DNA of 8,877 nucleotides from an uncultured Muribaculum sp. (GCA_947573015.1 CANPDS010000093.1:1-8877), one strand, 5' to 3'. Positions 1 through 6,443 are shown, counted from the first letter of the stretch. Program-made: numbers and translations. Notes: a model not told the origin generated them from the letters alone.

Positions 1-2
1 CC

Positions 3-638
3 CAGACATTCGACCAATATCTTGCCTCGCTGGAAAAACCAGTTGCAAAGCGCATTGCCGACTTCCATCTCGGAAATACTGGCAATGAAGAGATTATAAT
101 GCCAGAAGGCATGCCTGAGGTAGTGAAAGCTCCCGCTTACAGCGGCATGATGAATCATTTTGCCGAAGTATATGGCGATGCTATCGAGCCACTCCCCACA
201 GGTGCGACAGTTGAAGTTCCGTTCGATTCCATAGTCACCTTTGCCGGCGTGCCTTTCACATTCTATAAAGGAGCCGCAAATGATTTCCCTGGAGCCGACA
301 TCCTGATTGGCAAAGATGCCGTATACTCTCACTGGGCTCCAGAAAAGGCTCATATCAACAAACTTTATGCGGCAACAATGCAAGGTGTTGACGACCGTAT
401 CGCCGAACTCGAGAAGATACTGTCAACCGGTGCCTCGGTATTTGTAGGTGGCCATGGAGCGCCTGCTACTGCCGACGACGTAAAGTTCAGAATCGCTTAT
501 CTCAACACAATAAAAGAGCTACGCAACAACAACTCAGATGCCGAATCATTCTCTGCCGCACTGATCGAAACATATCCTGATCTTCCGGGCAAAGATGGTG
601 TGAAGGAACTCGCCGAAGCCCTCTACGCAGAAAACTAA
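3..638 (+). CDS. MBL-fold metallohydrolase, C-terminal part (5' end outside window)
   Basis: The reading frame is open from base 3, with no stop before the ATG at 99, so the gene begins upstream of the window and the ATG at 99 is probably internal. The visible 211 codons end at TAA 636-638. The C-terminal GGHG motif (H encoded near base 454) followed by APAT matches the late metal-binding histidine loop of metallo-beta-lactamase-fold hydrolases (usual form PGHG or SGHG). The preceding segment, with a beta strand ending in ADILIG followed by a helix-rich stretch, fits the second half of that fold. The N-terminal HxHxDH motif that would confirm it lies outside the window. The substrate cannot be inferred. 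The gene converges on the HxlR regulator and is closed by the hairpin at 653-720. The family call is fairly sure and the function is unknown. Confidence 0.75.
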   Translation, partial: QTFDQYLASLEKPVAKRIADFHLGNTGNEEIIMPEGMPEVVKAPAYSGMMNHFAEVYGDAIEPLPTGATVEVPFDSIVTFAGVPFTFYKGAANDFPGADILIGKDAVYSHWAPEKAHINKLYAATMQGVDDRIAELEKILSTGASVFVGGHGAPATADDVKFRIAYLNTIKELRNNNSDAESFSAALIETYPDLPGKDGVKELAEALYAEN

Positions 639-652
639 CTAACCTCTATAAC

Positions 653-720
653 TTAAGCGTAAATCAGAGCCACTGATAGCCAGGTAATGCTGACTACAGG
701 TGGCTCTGATTTACGTTTAA
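653..720. terminator. Long bidirectional terminator hairpin between convergent genes
   Basis: Arms 653-673 and 700-720 are complementary over 21 bp with a single G/T position, which is a G-U wobble in the + RNA. The loop is 26 nt. The loop-proximal part is GC-rich (GAGCCAC/GTGGCTC) and the base is A/T-rich, so the stem ends in a U-rich arm when read from either strand. It sits between two convergent stops (638 on + and 763 on -), as expected for a shared intrinsic terminator. There is no long pure T-run. Confidence 0.65.
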
Positions 721-762
721 TGCAATCCTGCGATACTTATTTATTGCCTATTAAGCTGGCTC

Positions 763-1140
763 TTATCTTTCTTTCGACGACATAGCTTTCGTTCGGTCAA
801 GCAATATCTCATCCATATGCTCCTTAGCCCATTGGATCAATTGGTTTATTATCGGGAATAGTGAATGGGCACGCGCAGTGAGCATATATTCAACACGCGG
901 AGGCACCTCGGCATATACCTTGCGCTGAACGAATCCATCCGACTCAAGCGTGCGCAATGTCAGCACAAGCATCTTTTGGGAAATATCGGGCAGCTCTGCC
1001 GACAGATCACGGAAACGCATTGCTTCATGTCCATTCAACGTATATAGCACCAGCAAAGTCCATTTGTCACTTATTCGATTAAGAATATTGCGGATAGGAC
1101 AATCGGGATATAACTCGTTTTTATTAAAATTGCGCTCCAT
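763..1140 (-). CDS. HxlR-family winged-helix transcriptional regulator, one-Cys type
   Basis: This is a 125-residue protein, the usual length for the HxlR family. The N-terminal CPIRN segment (C14) followed by ISDKWTLLVL (about residues 23-32) is the family signature. The winged-helix part runs through FRDLSAELPDISQKML (recognition helix region, about 43-58) and LESDGFVQRK (about 65-74), and the PPRVEYMLT wing follows at about 80-88. C14 is the only cysteine. In characterised members such as HypR and YodB the N-terminal cysteine senses electrophiles or oxidants, so a one-Cys redox sensor is plausible but inferred. The gene is divergent from the SDR oxidoreductase at 1461, a common arrangement in which the regulator controls its neighbour. 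A -7 promoter match at 1165-1172 and an overlapping inverted repeat suggest autoregulation. The start ATG at 1140 has no Shine-Dalgarno, as is usual in Bacteroidetes. Confidence 0.92.
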   Translation of the reverse strand: MERNFNKNELYPDCPIRNILNRISDKWTLLVLYTLNGHEAMRFRDLSAELPDISQKMLVLTLRTLESDGFVQRKVYAEVPPRVEYMLTARAHSLFPIINQLIQWAKEHMDEILLDRTKAMSSKER

Positions 1141-1153
1141 TCTATTTTACTTA

Positions 1154-1180
1154 TAATTACTCCACAAAAGTAAGTAATTA
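1154..1180 (-). promoter_or_regulatory. Probable HxlR-gene promoter with overlapping operator-like inverted repeat
   Basis: Read on the minus strand, 1172-1165 is TACTTTTG, an exact match to the Bacteroidetes -7 consensus TAnnTTTG. It would place the transcription start around 1158 and give a leader of about 18 nt. No clear -33 TTTG was found at the right distance. The -7 box lies inside an inverted repeat, TAATTAC (1154-1160) and GTAATTA (1174-1180) with 13 bp between, the sort of site a dimeric winged-helix repressor would bind. The operator role is inference. Confidence 0.45.
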
Positions 1181-1460
1181 TTTTTAAACACCCTCTTACC
1201 CACATCAAACGACACGCCTGAATACATCGGAAAGCCACAAAAATCGCAGCATCAAAGCAAGTTAATAAGCATTAAAACCTCACTTGAGCCACTGGACAAA
1301 CCATCCTGAAAATCAACATTACTAACCGCCATGAAAGTTACTGTAGCAGATTATCACGATACCCAAGAAAAAACTTTTTCTCTATATTAGAGGTATATAA
1401 AGTATAGTAATATTGAATGACAATCCAATACAATAATAAAAAAATAAAAATTATATACAT
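1181..1460. other. AT-rich divergent intergenic region upstream of the SDR gene
   Basis: About 280 bp with no convincing gene. It must hold the SDR promoter. The AT-rich run 1375-1460 contains imperfect -7 matches on + (TATATTAG near 1383 and TAATATTG near 1408), and neither has a good -33 partner. The last 30 bases before the ATG at 1461 are almost only A and T with no Shine-Dalgarno. A 19-codon ORF at 1331-1390 is present but has nothing to support it. Confidence 0.4.
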
Positions 1461-2132
1461 ATGAATACAAAAGTTGCACTTATCGGCGCGAGCGGTTTCG
1501 TTGGCTCGGCCATTCTCAACGAACTCCTCAACCGAGGTTTCCAGGTAGAAGCCCTTGTAAACAATCCCGATAAAATCAAGATTCAGAATCCCAATCTGAC
1601 AGTAAAGAAAGTCGATGTTGCGGATGAGAAGAGCCTTGAAAAAGATCTCTCAGGATTTGACAATGTGATCAGCGCCTACAACCCCGGATGGGCCAATCCA
1701 AACATATATCAGGAGACGCTTACAAACTACCCAAAGATTCTGGAAGCCGCTAAGAAAGCCGGAGTGAAACGTCTGCTCATAGTCGGTGGAGCGGGAACCC
1801 TTTTCGTAAAGCCCGGCGTGCGCCTTGTAGATACCGGCACTCTGCCCGCCGAATGGCTTCCGGGTGTGAAATCTCTTGGCGAATTTTATCTGAACACACT
1901 GATGCCGGAGAAAGATATCGACTGGGTATTCTTCTCGCCGGCCGGCAATCTCGGCGACATGGGTGCCAAGGGCCCCGGAAAACGTACAGGCGTCTATCGT
2001 CTCGGCAAGGATGATATGATTTTCGATAAAGATGGCAATAGCTTCATCTCTGTTGAGGATTATGCAAAGGCAATGGTCGATGAGCTCGCCAACCCTGCCC
2101 ATCACAAAGAACGTTTCACTATCGGCTACTGA
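1461..2132 (+). CDS. Atypical SDR / NAD(P)-binding oxidoreductase (NmrA/YwnB-like)
   Basis: A 223-residue cytosolic protein with an N-terminal Rossmann dinucleotide site GASGFVG (G9, G12, G15). After the second strand the sequence runs NNPDKIK, and VKKVDVAD marks the usual acidic residue after beta-3. The canonical SDR YxxxK pair is not seen, which fits the atypical SDR group (NAD_binding_10/NmrA-like). The C-terminal part, GVYRLGKDD (about 176-184), FISVEDYAKAMVDEL (about 195-209) and the terminal RFTIGY, is typical of the small YwnB-like NAD(P)-dependent oxidoreductases. The substrate is unknown; relatives act as quinone, flavin or redox-sensing reductases. The gene is divergent from the HxlR regulator and is likely its target. 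It is followed at once by the inverted-repeat element at 2133. Its start is the first ATG, just before the first Rossmann strand. Confidence 0.88.
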   Translation: MNTKVALIGASGFVGSAILNELLNRGFQVEALVNNPDKIKIQNPNLTVKKVDVADEKSLEKDLSGFDNVISAYNPGWANPNIYQETLTNYPKILEAAKKAGVKRLLIVGGAGTLFVKPGVRLVDTGTLPAEWLPGVKSLGEFYLNTLMPEKDIDWVFFSPAGNLGDMGAKGPGKRTGVYRLGKDDMIFDKDGNSFISVEDYAKAMVDELANPAHHKERFTIGY

Positions 2133-2255
2133 TTAAGAAACTGTTTAAATTTATTTGATGGGAATGTAGCAGTAGCTACATGACTGAAGAACGGGCAAAA
2201 TAGCATCGATAAGACGCTCAAAAGCAAAGTGAAATAAATTTTAAACAGTTTCTAA
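2133..2255. repeat. MITE-like 123-bp element with long terminal inverted repeats
   Basis: The left end (TTAAGAAACTGTTTAA then ATTTATTT, 2133-2156) is the reverse complement of the right end (AAATAAATTTTAAACAGTTTCTAA, 2232-2255), apart from about one base inserted in each arm. The whole interval can fold into one long hairpin. The interior holds a second small stem-loop, TGTAGC-AGTA-GCTACA, at about 2165-2180. It carries no ORF. It begins directly at the SDR stop codon (2130-2132) and ends about 40 bp before the PNPOx gene. No clear target-site duplication is visible. It could be a non-autonomous mobile element or a large terminator structure for the SDR gene. Its length and near-perfect ends favour the former, but copy number elsewhere would decide. 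Confidence 0.55.
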
Positions 2256-2296
2256 GTAGTTGCTGAATTATTTTTATACAGACACTTACAACAATT

Positions 2297-2698
2297 ATGG
2301 ATGAAAAACTTTTAGAGATATTCAAGAAAAATAAAGAGGTGGCCTTCGCCACCTCTGTCGACGGGAAACCTCATCTCCGCATCTTTCAGATCATGAAGAT
2401 CGATGGCAACAACATTTATTTCGCCACATCACCCGCCAAAGAGGTATATGCACAGCTGAAACAAAATCCACAGGTAGCCATTCTGGATCTAAAGGGGGCT
2501 TCATTCGCACGCATGTCGGGAACAATCGACTTCAACATCCCGGATGAAATCCAACGTGAGATATTCAACACCAATCCGGTGTTGCCTCATCTATACAAAT
2601 CCTACACCGATTTAGCATATCTGAGGATACAGCCAGAATCGGCAGATTATTTTGATCTGCGCACAACCCCTCCAACTCTGATTCATTATGATTTCTGA
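2297..2698 (+). CDS. Pyridoxamine 5'-phosphate oxidase-family (FMN-binding split-barrel) protein
   Basis: A 133-residue single-domain protein. The pattern VAFATSVDGKPHLRIFQI (about residues 15-32), NNIYFATSPAKEVYAQLKQNPQVAI (about 38-62) and the later SGTIDF strand (about 74-79) is the short PNPOx-like split beta-barrel that binds FMN or a related cofactor. It is far shorter than true PdxH and lacks PdxH's C-terminal PLP region, so B6 synthesis is unlikely. Small relatives act as flavin reductases, nitroreductases or flavin carriers. Its last 11 bases overlap the start of the macrodomain gene, so it is the first cistron of a translationally coupled set and may supply redox input or be a client of the ADP-ribosylation pair; both roles are inference. 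The ATG at 2297 follows an AT-rich leader without a Shine-Dalgarno. Confidence 0.85.
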   Translation: MDEKLLEIFKKNKEVAFATSVDGKPHLRIFQIMKIDGNNIYFATSPAKEVYAQLKQNPQVAILDLKGASFARMSGTIDFNIPDEIQREIFNTNPVLPHLYKSYTDLAYLRIQPESADYFDLRTTPPTLIHYDF

Positions 2699-3485
2699 GA
2701 ATGAAAGATTAGATACGTTGCTTCGGACGCTGTTGAATGAGCGTCCGGAGTTTTCTCATATATCCATACCCGCATCCATTAGTGAGAAGCGCGATCTGCT
2801 GCGTGCGCTTATGAATGTGCGCAGTCCTCAACCGATAGATGACACGACACGCAGGCTACAGGATGAGGAGCTTTCGGCACAACGCGATGAAAAGGGTGTG
2901 GTGACTCTTGAGTCAATCCTCCCATCTCCGGCATATCCACGCCTGCGGCTATGGCAAGGCGACATTACTCGCCTGCAGGTCGATGCAATTGTAAATGCCG
3001 CCAACTCTCGATTGTTAGGATGCTTTATTCCGTTGCATAAATGTATCGACAATGCCATACACTCTGCCGCAGGCATGCAACTACGCGAGGAATGCGAACG
3101 GATAATGCAGCGACAAGGCCACGACGAGCATACCGGACAAGCCAAAATAACCCATGGCTACAATCTGCCGGCAAAATGGGTGATACATACCGTCGGACCA
3201 ATTGTCTACGGCCAGCAGCCTACACAGGAGGATGACCGTCTGCTCTCCGAATGCTACACCAACTGTCTATCTCTTGCCGAAGAAAAGTCACTCCACTCGA
3301 TTGCCTTCTGCTGCATATCTACCGGAGAGTTCCATTTCCCTCAGGATAAGGCAGCCGATATTGCGGTGACTACCGTAAGGTCTTATCTCCAAAATCACCC
3401 CGGGAGCACCATCGATGCGGTTGTATTCAATGTTTTCAAGGATCATGACTACACACTTTATAAGAAGCTGTTAAGATATGAGTGA
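2688..3485 (+). CDS. Zinc-type macrodomain protein-ADP-ribose hydrolase (SirTM-linked)
   Basis: A 265-residue cytosolic enzyme. Residues 1-85 form the N-terminal extension usual in SirTM-associated macrodomains. The macro fold starts at LRLWQGDITRLQVDAIVNAAN, with G91-D92-I93 binding adenine and N103-A-A-N106 lining the distal ribose. The loop G111-C-F-I-P-L-H-K-C119 followed by IDNAIH carries C112, H117 and C119, which match the Cys/His/Cys zinc site of Zn-dependent macrodomains. These hydrolyse mono-ADP-ribose from proteins, and from the lipoyl carrier in Firmicutes. The phosphate-binding loop is I210-STGEFHFP. It overlaps the PNPOx gene by 11 bp and the SirTM gene by 8 bp, so eraser and writer are made together. 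All expected motifs are intact. The protein substrate here is unknown. Confidence 0.92.
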   Translation: MISENERLDTLLRTLLNERPEFSHISIPASISEKRDLLRALMNVRSPQPIDDTTRRLQDEELSAQRDEKGVVTLESILPSPAYPRLRLWQGDITRLQVDAIVNAANSRLLGCFIPLHKCIDNAIHSAAGMQLREECERIMQRQGHDEHTGQAKITHGYNLPAKWVIHTVGPIVYGQQPTQEDDRLLSECYTNCLSLAEEKSLHSIAFCCISTGEFHFPQDKAADIAVTTVRSYLQNHPGSTIDAVVFNVFKDHDYTLYKKLLRYE

Positions 3486-4332
3486 TTTTAATGACAGGTT
3501 GGCTTTGGCGGCAAAATGCATCGCCGACACAGATTATATCGTTGTAGGAGCCGGTGCCGGACTATCCGCAGCTGCCGGTCTTGATTACTCCGGACCAAAG
3601 TTCAAGAAAGAATTTGCTGATTATATCAGCAGATACGGCTTTCCCGATCTTTATTCCTCAAGTTTCTACGAATTTCCCACAGAAGAAGAACGTTGGGCAC
3701 GCTGGGCCCGACATATCGATTATGCCAGATTCCGTCCCGAAGCGTTCCCTCTTTACAAGGAGCTGTTCACTCTCGTTAAGGATAAGAACTATTTTGTCAT
3801 CACAACAAATGTCGATGCGCAATTCCGCAAAGCGGGGTTCAATCCCGATAAGATATTCGAGGTACAGGGCGATTACGGAATGATGCAATGCGCGGTAGGA
3901 TGCCATCCAACTCTCTATTCCGACAAGGAGACTGTAAGGCAGATATTGCAAAACTCCCATGACCTCACCGTAGATAAAAAATATATCCCCACATGCCCGG
4001 TATGCGGTGGAAACATGGATGTGCATGTACGCAAGAACAGATATTTCGTTCAGGACAGCGAGTGGGAAAAAGCGGCTCAACGATATGAGGATTTCATCAC
4101 GGAATATGCCGAAAACAAACGGGTTGTGCTGATTGAACTCGGCATCGGGTTCAACACACCTACCATCATCCGTTTCCCGTTCGAACAGATCACGTATCAT
4201 AACCCCAAGGCCACTTTGATACGATTGAACAGCGAATATCCCGACGGTCCGAAAGAAACCGCATCACGCACCATCGCATTCACCGAAAACATGAGTGACG
4301 TTATACAAAACCTGATAAGTAAGCAATCATGA
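3478..4332 (+). CDS. sirTM: Class M sirtuin (SirTM), NAD+-dependent protein ADP-ribosyltransferase
   Basis: A 284-residue sirtuin-fold protein. The NAD-binding start is IVVGAGAGLSAAAG (G24, G26, G28, S30), shorter than the canonical GAGIS plus RS loop. TTNVD (N111, D113) replaces the usual TQNID. At the catalytic position it reads FEVQGD, with Q130 where deacetylase sirtuins have the HG histidine; this His-to-Gln change is a hallmark of SirTM enzymes, which ADP-ribosylate rather than deacylate. The zinc ribbon is C138-x3-C142 and C173-x2-C176. The late NAD-site strand is LIELGIGFNTP (about 219-228). In staphylococci and streptococci the target is GcvH-L, modified by LplA2; neither gene is within this window. 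The start overlaps the macrodomain gene by 8 bp and the stop overlaps the tannase-like gene (ATGA at 4329-4332). The class is clear and the substrate is open. Confidence 0.92.
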   Translation: MSDFNDRLALAAKCIADTDYIVVGAGAGLSAAAGLDYSGPKFKKEFADYISRYGFPDLYSSSFYEFPTEEERWARWARHIDYARFRPEAFPLYKELFTLVKDKNYFVITTNVDAQFRKAGFNPDKIFEVQGDYGMMQCAVGCHPTLYSDKETVRQILQNSHDLTVDKKYIPTCPVCGGNMDVHVRKNRYFVQDSEWEKAAQRYEDFITEYAENKRVVLIELGIGFNTPTIIRFPFEQITYHNPKATLIRLNSEYPDGPKETASRTIAFTENMSDVIQNLISKQS

Positions 4333-5870
4333 ATAATAAAATATTTACATCCGCACTTATCTTATGTGCAGGTACATTAGCCTCAATGGCCTCACCGGAT
4401 GCCCTCCGGTTTAATCCGGATAAATTTACCCGACAGACACTGACGATGCCCGACGGACAAAAGCTGTCTTACAAGGCCTACGAAGGTATATATTATGTAA
4501 CAATTGTCGAGGATTCCACATATCAGACACTCAACATATACGTGCCTGACGAATTGGCAGAAATACCACGCGTGCCCATCCTGTTGCGCACATATGTAGG
4601 TGGTTATGCCGCCTCAACGGCCAAAAGTCCATCGCCTTCCGACGCCACCGGACGAGCGCTGAAAGAGGGATACGTAGTGTGCATACCGGGATCGAGAGGC
4701 AACAACTCGACCATTGATCGGAACGGAAAAACAATATACACCGGCATAGCGCCCAACGGACTGCTCGACCTTAAGGCCGCCGTGCGCTACCTGCGCTACA
4801 ATGACGATCTGATACCAGGTGAATCAGAACTGATATTTACCGACGGAACAAGCGCGGGAGGCGCCATGTCGTCGCTGCTCGGAGCGACAGGCAACAGCAA
4901 CGATTACGAATCTTTGTTGAAAAAAATGGGCGCAGCCGACACTCGCGACGATGTATATGCCTCGATATGCTATTGCCCGATTACCGATCTGAACCATGCC
5001 GACATGGAGTATGAATGGCTATACGGATGCACAAATACTGGTGTTCGTGACCTGACTGAGGCGCAGATCAAAATATCAGATGAACTCGCCGCTGAATGTC
5101 CGGCATATATCAACTCACTCGGTCTGATAGAGAAAGACGGCACACCATTGAACGCTGAAAACTACAAAGCCTATATAAGCCAATTCCTTATCGAATCTGC
5201 TCATAGGGCTCTGCAGGAAGGATGTGAGATTCCCGACACTATAGGTTTCACTTTTTATCAGGACAATAACGGACCCATGGGTGCTGCGCCGGGCATACGT
5301 AATGACATGCGCCCACTGCAGCCACGCACAATGGGCGATACACGGCAAGCTCCATCGTTCGGCCCGGGCAATATGCCGCGCTTCAACAAAACTTCCGATT
5401 TTGTGACAGGTCTTGACCTCGACAAATATCTCAATTATGTTGCTGCAGTCACACCGCTGAAGACTCCGCCGGCATTCGACCAGATGGGAGTACTGATCGA
5501 CACACCATCCCCTGAGAACAAAGAATTTGCAAACTCTGAAGGTGAAGCGGCAAATTTCACGGATTTCAGCCTTCAGCACAGACTGCACAATCCATCGGCA
5601 ACACTCGACAAGGACATGAGACACCGAGTATACATAATGAATCCCATGAACTATATCGGAACCGGTCGATCGACCGTCGCATCCTACTGGTATATACGCC
5701 ATGGAGCCAAAGACCGCGACACCTCATTCCTCGTGCCTATAAACCTTGCCACAAAATTGCAGAATGCAGGCATGAATGTCGATTTCTTTATTCCATGGAA
5801 CCGTCCACACTCCGGAGATTACAACCTTGACGACCTGTTCAGCTGGATAAAGACAACGCTCCACGACTGA
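4329..5870 (+). CDS. Secreted subtype-B-tannase-like alpha/beta hydrolase (aryl esterase)
   Basis: 513 residues. The N-terminus (basic MNNK, hydrophobic 5-19, ASMA near 18-21) is a Sec signal peptide. The cysteine at 13 has Leu before it, so a lipoprotein is unlikely. The alpha/beta-hydrolase nucleophile elbow is GTSAGG with S175. Further conserved blocks are GSRGNN (121-126), LDLKAAVRYLRYND (146-159), MNPMNYIG (437-444), WYIRHGAKDRDTSF (454-467) and NRPHSGDYNLDDLFSWI (491-507). D462 and H494 complete the triad; their 32-residue spacing equals that of D419/H451 in Lactobacillus plantarum tannase, and D464 matches its D421. It should cleave gallate-like or other aromatic esters in the periplasm or outside the cell. 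Residues about 310-355 form a Met/Gly/Pro-rich insertion, probably a flexible lid. It is translationally coupled to SirTM through ATGA, an odd partner for a secreted enzyme. Confidence 0.85.
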   Translation: MNNKIFTSALILCAGTLASMASPDALRFNPDKFTRQTLTMPDGQKLSYKAYEGIYYVTIVEDSTYQTLNIYVPDELAEIPRVPILLRTYVGGYAASTAKSPSPSDATGRALKEGYVVCIPGSRGNNSTIDRNGKTIYTGIAPNGLLDLKAAVRYLRYNDDLIPGESELIFTDGTSAGGAMSSLLGATGNSNDYESLLKKMGAADTRDDVYASICYCPITDLNHADMEYEWLYGCTNTGVRDLTEAQIKISDELAAECPAYINSLGLIEKDGTPLNAENYKAYISQFLIESAHRALQEGCEIPDTIGFTFYQDNNGPMGAAPGIRNDMRPLQPRTMGDTRQAPSFGPGNMPRFNKTSDFVTGLDLDKYLNYVAAVTPLKTPPAFDQMGVLIDTPSPENKEFANSEGEAANFTDFSLQHRLHNPSATLDKDMRHRVYIMNPMNYIGTGRSTVASYWYIRHGAKDRDTSFLVPINLATKLQNAGMNVDFFIPWNRPHSGDYNLDDLFSWIKTTLHD

Positions 5871-5898
5871 TACCCTGCAAATCATTCTCTAAACATCA

Positions 5899-5935
5899 TG
5901 CCGGCTGAGTTCCATCTATTGGAGCCCAGCCGGCA
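5899..5935. terminator. GC-rich hairpin behind the tannase-like gene
   Basis: Arms 5899-5907 (TGCCGGCTG) and 5927-5935 (CAGCCGGCA) are perfectly complementary over 9 bp. A smaller TCCA/TGGA pairing lies in the loop. It starts 29 nt after the stop at 5870 and could mark the 3' end of the four-gene operon. There is no T-run on either side, so intrinsic termination is not assured; it may only protect the transcript end. Confidence 0.4.
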
Positions 5936-5976
5936 CGATGCAGTACCATACGGCACAATGTTATACTCCATAGGCC

Positions 5977-6006
5977 CCACAAGCTCGTCATCACGACAGC
6001 TTGTGG
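5977..6006. repeat. Second strong hairpin in the tannase 3' region
   Basis: CCACAAGCT (5977-5985) pairs with AGCTTGTGG (5998-6006), and CGT/ACG extends the stem inward to a CATC loop with a two-base bulge. No T-run follows on either strand. The role is unclear: a 3'-end stabiliser, or a pause or protein site. Confidence 0.4.
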
Positions 6007-6112
6007 CAACCATCAGGAGTGGCAGACAATAAAATAATATAATATTAAAGTTTCAGCTTCATATTTCCTCGGAGAGAATCGGCGGCTTCCGCAGGTAACG
6101 GATACCCATGAC

Positions 6113-6158
6113 AAAAAACTCCCGTATGCATATCTACAGACTGTAGGCATACGGGAGT
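6113..6158 (-). terminator. Intrinsic terminator of the B12-riboswitch RNA
   Basis: Arms 6118-6129 and 6147-6158 are perfectly complementary over 12 bp (ACTCCCGTATGC and its complement). An inner 5-bp stem CTACA/TGTAG encloses a GAC loop, with a four-base bulge (6130-6133) on one side. On the minus strand the stem is followed directly by a run of six Ts (the A-run at 6113-6118 on +), the classic rho-independent form. On + there is no T-run, so it is oriented to stop minus-strand transcription coming from the riboswitch. Confidence 0.8.
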
Positions 6159-6443
6159 ATATCATTTGTAAATATCGTCAACTATGATTCCTCACCCCAA
6201 GGCTGTGGGCAAGAAATGTCAGTCGAAGTCCATAATCCCGTAGACTTTGGTCTGTATGTGTTACGGCAATGGCAGGTCTTCTGACTTGTCCCGGTCAGGT
6301 TGCGTCTTCTCGGAGCATCAGCTCCAATGACATCGTGCAACATGCCTTTAGCTTAGGACTTACAGCAGCGGGTACTGTTCCGGACTTTCACCGGATTCCC
6401 TTTTACTTCCCCATATGAGGCGATCACATGGGAAACCATTACG
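6113..6443 (-). ncRNA. Predicted orphan cobalamin-riboswitch transcript
   Basis: A roughly 330-nt minus-strand RNA is predicted from the promoter match at 6448-6455, through the riboswitch aptamer, to the terminator at 6113-6158. The 100-nt segment between aptamer and terminator contains only tiny ORFs (for example four codons, MDFD, near 6216) and a short GC-rich block that can fold on itself (6214-6229 read as CCCCAAGGCTGTGGGC on +). No coding gene lies downstream on this strand before the oppositely oriented tannase-like gene. The ends are predicted from sequence only. Confidence 0.45.

Noticed and set aside
1331..1390. A 19-codon ORF (ATG to TAG) in the leader upstream of the SDR gene
   Set aside because: It has no ribosome-binding signal, no recognisable sequence and no second line of evidence, and ORFs this short are expected by chance.
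3478..4332. Reading the sirtuin as an ordinary NAD-dependent deacetylase
   Set aside because: The catalytic histidine position is Q130 (FEVQGD), and the gene is paired with a Zn-type macrodomain. Both features mark the SirTM ADP-ribosyltransferase class.
4329..4400. Lipoprotein signal for the tannase-like protein (cysteine at residue 13)
   Set aside because: The residue before the cysteine is leucine and the cysteine falls inside the hydrophobic core. A normal Sec cleavage near ASMA (residues 18-21) fits better.
5898..6030. A 43-codon plus-strand ORF starting ATG CCG GCT behind the tannase-like gene
   Set aside because: Most of it is made of the two hairpins, the composition is not protein-like, and there is no start context. 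It is more likely 3' untranslated sequence.
6048..6109. Tiny minus-strand ORFs just past the riboswitch terminator (16 codons starting near 6109, and a five-codon MKLKL after GAGGAAAT near 6063)
   Set aside because: They are too short to support as genes and lie beyond a strong terminator. They could matter as leader peptides only if read-through is shown.
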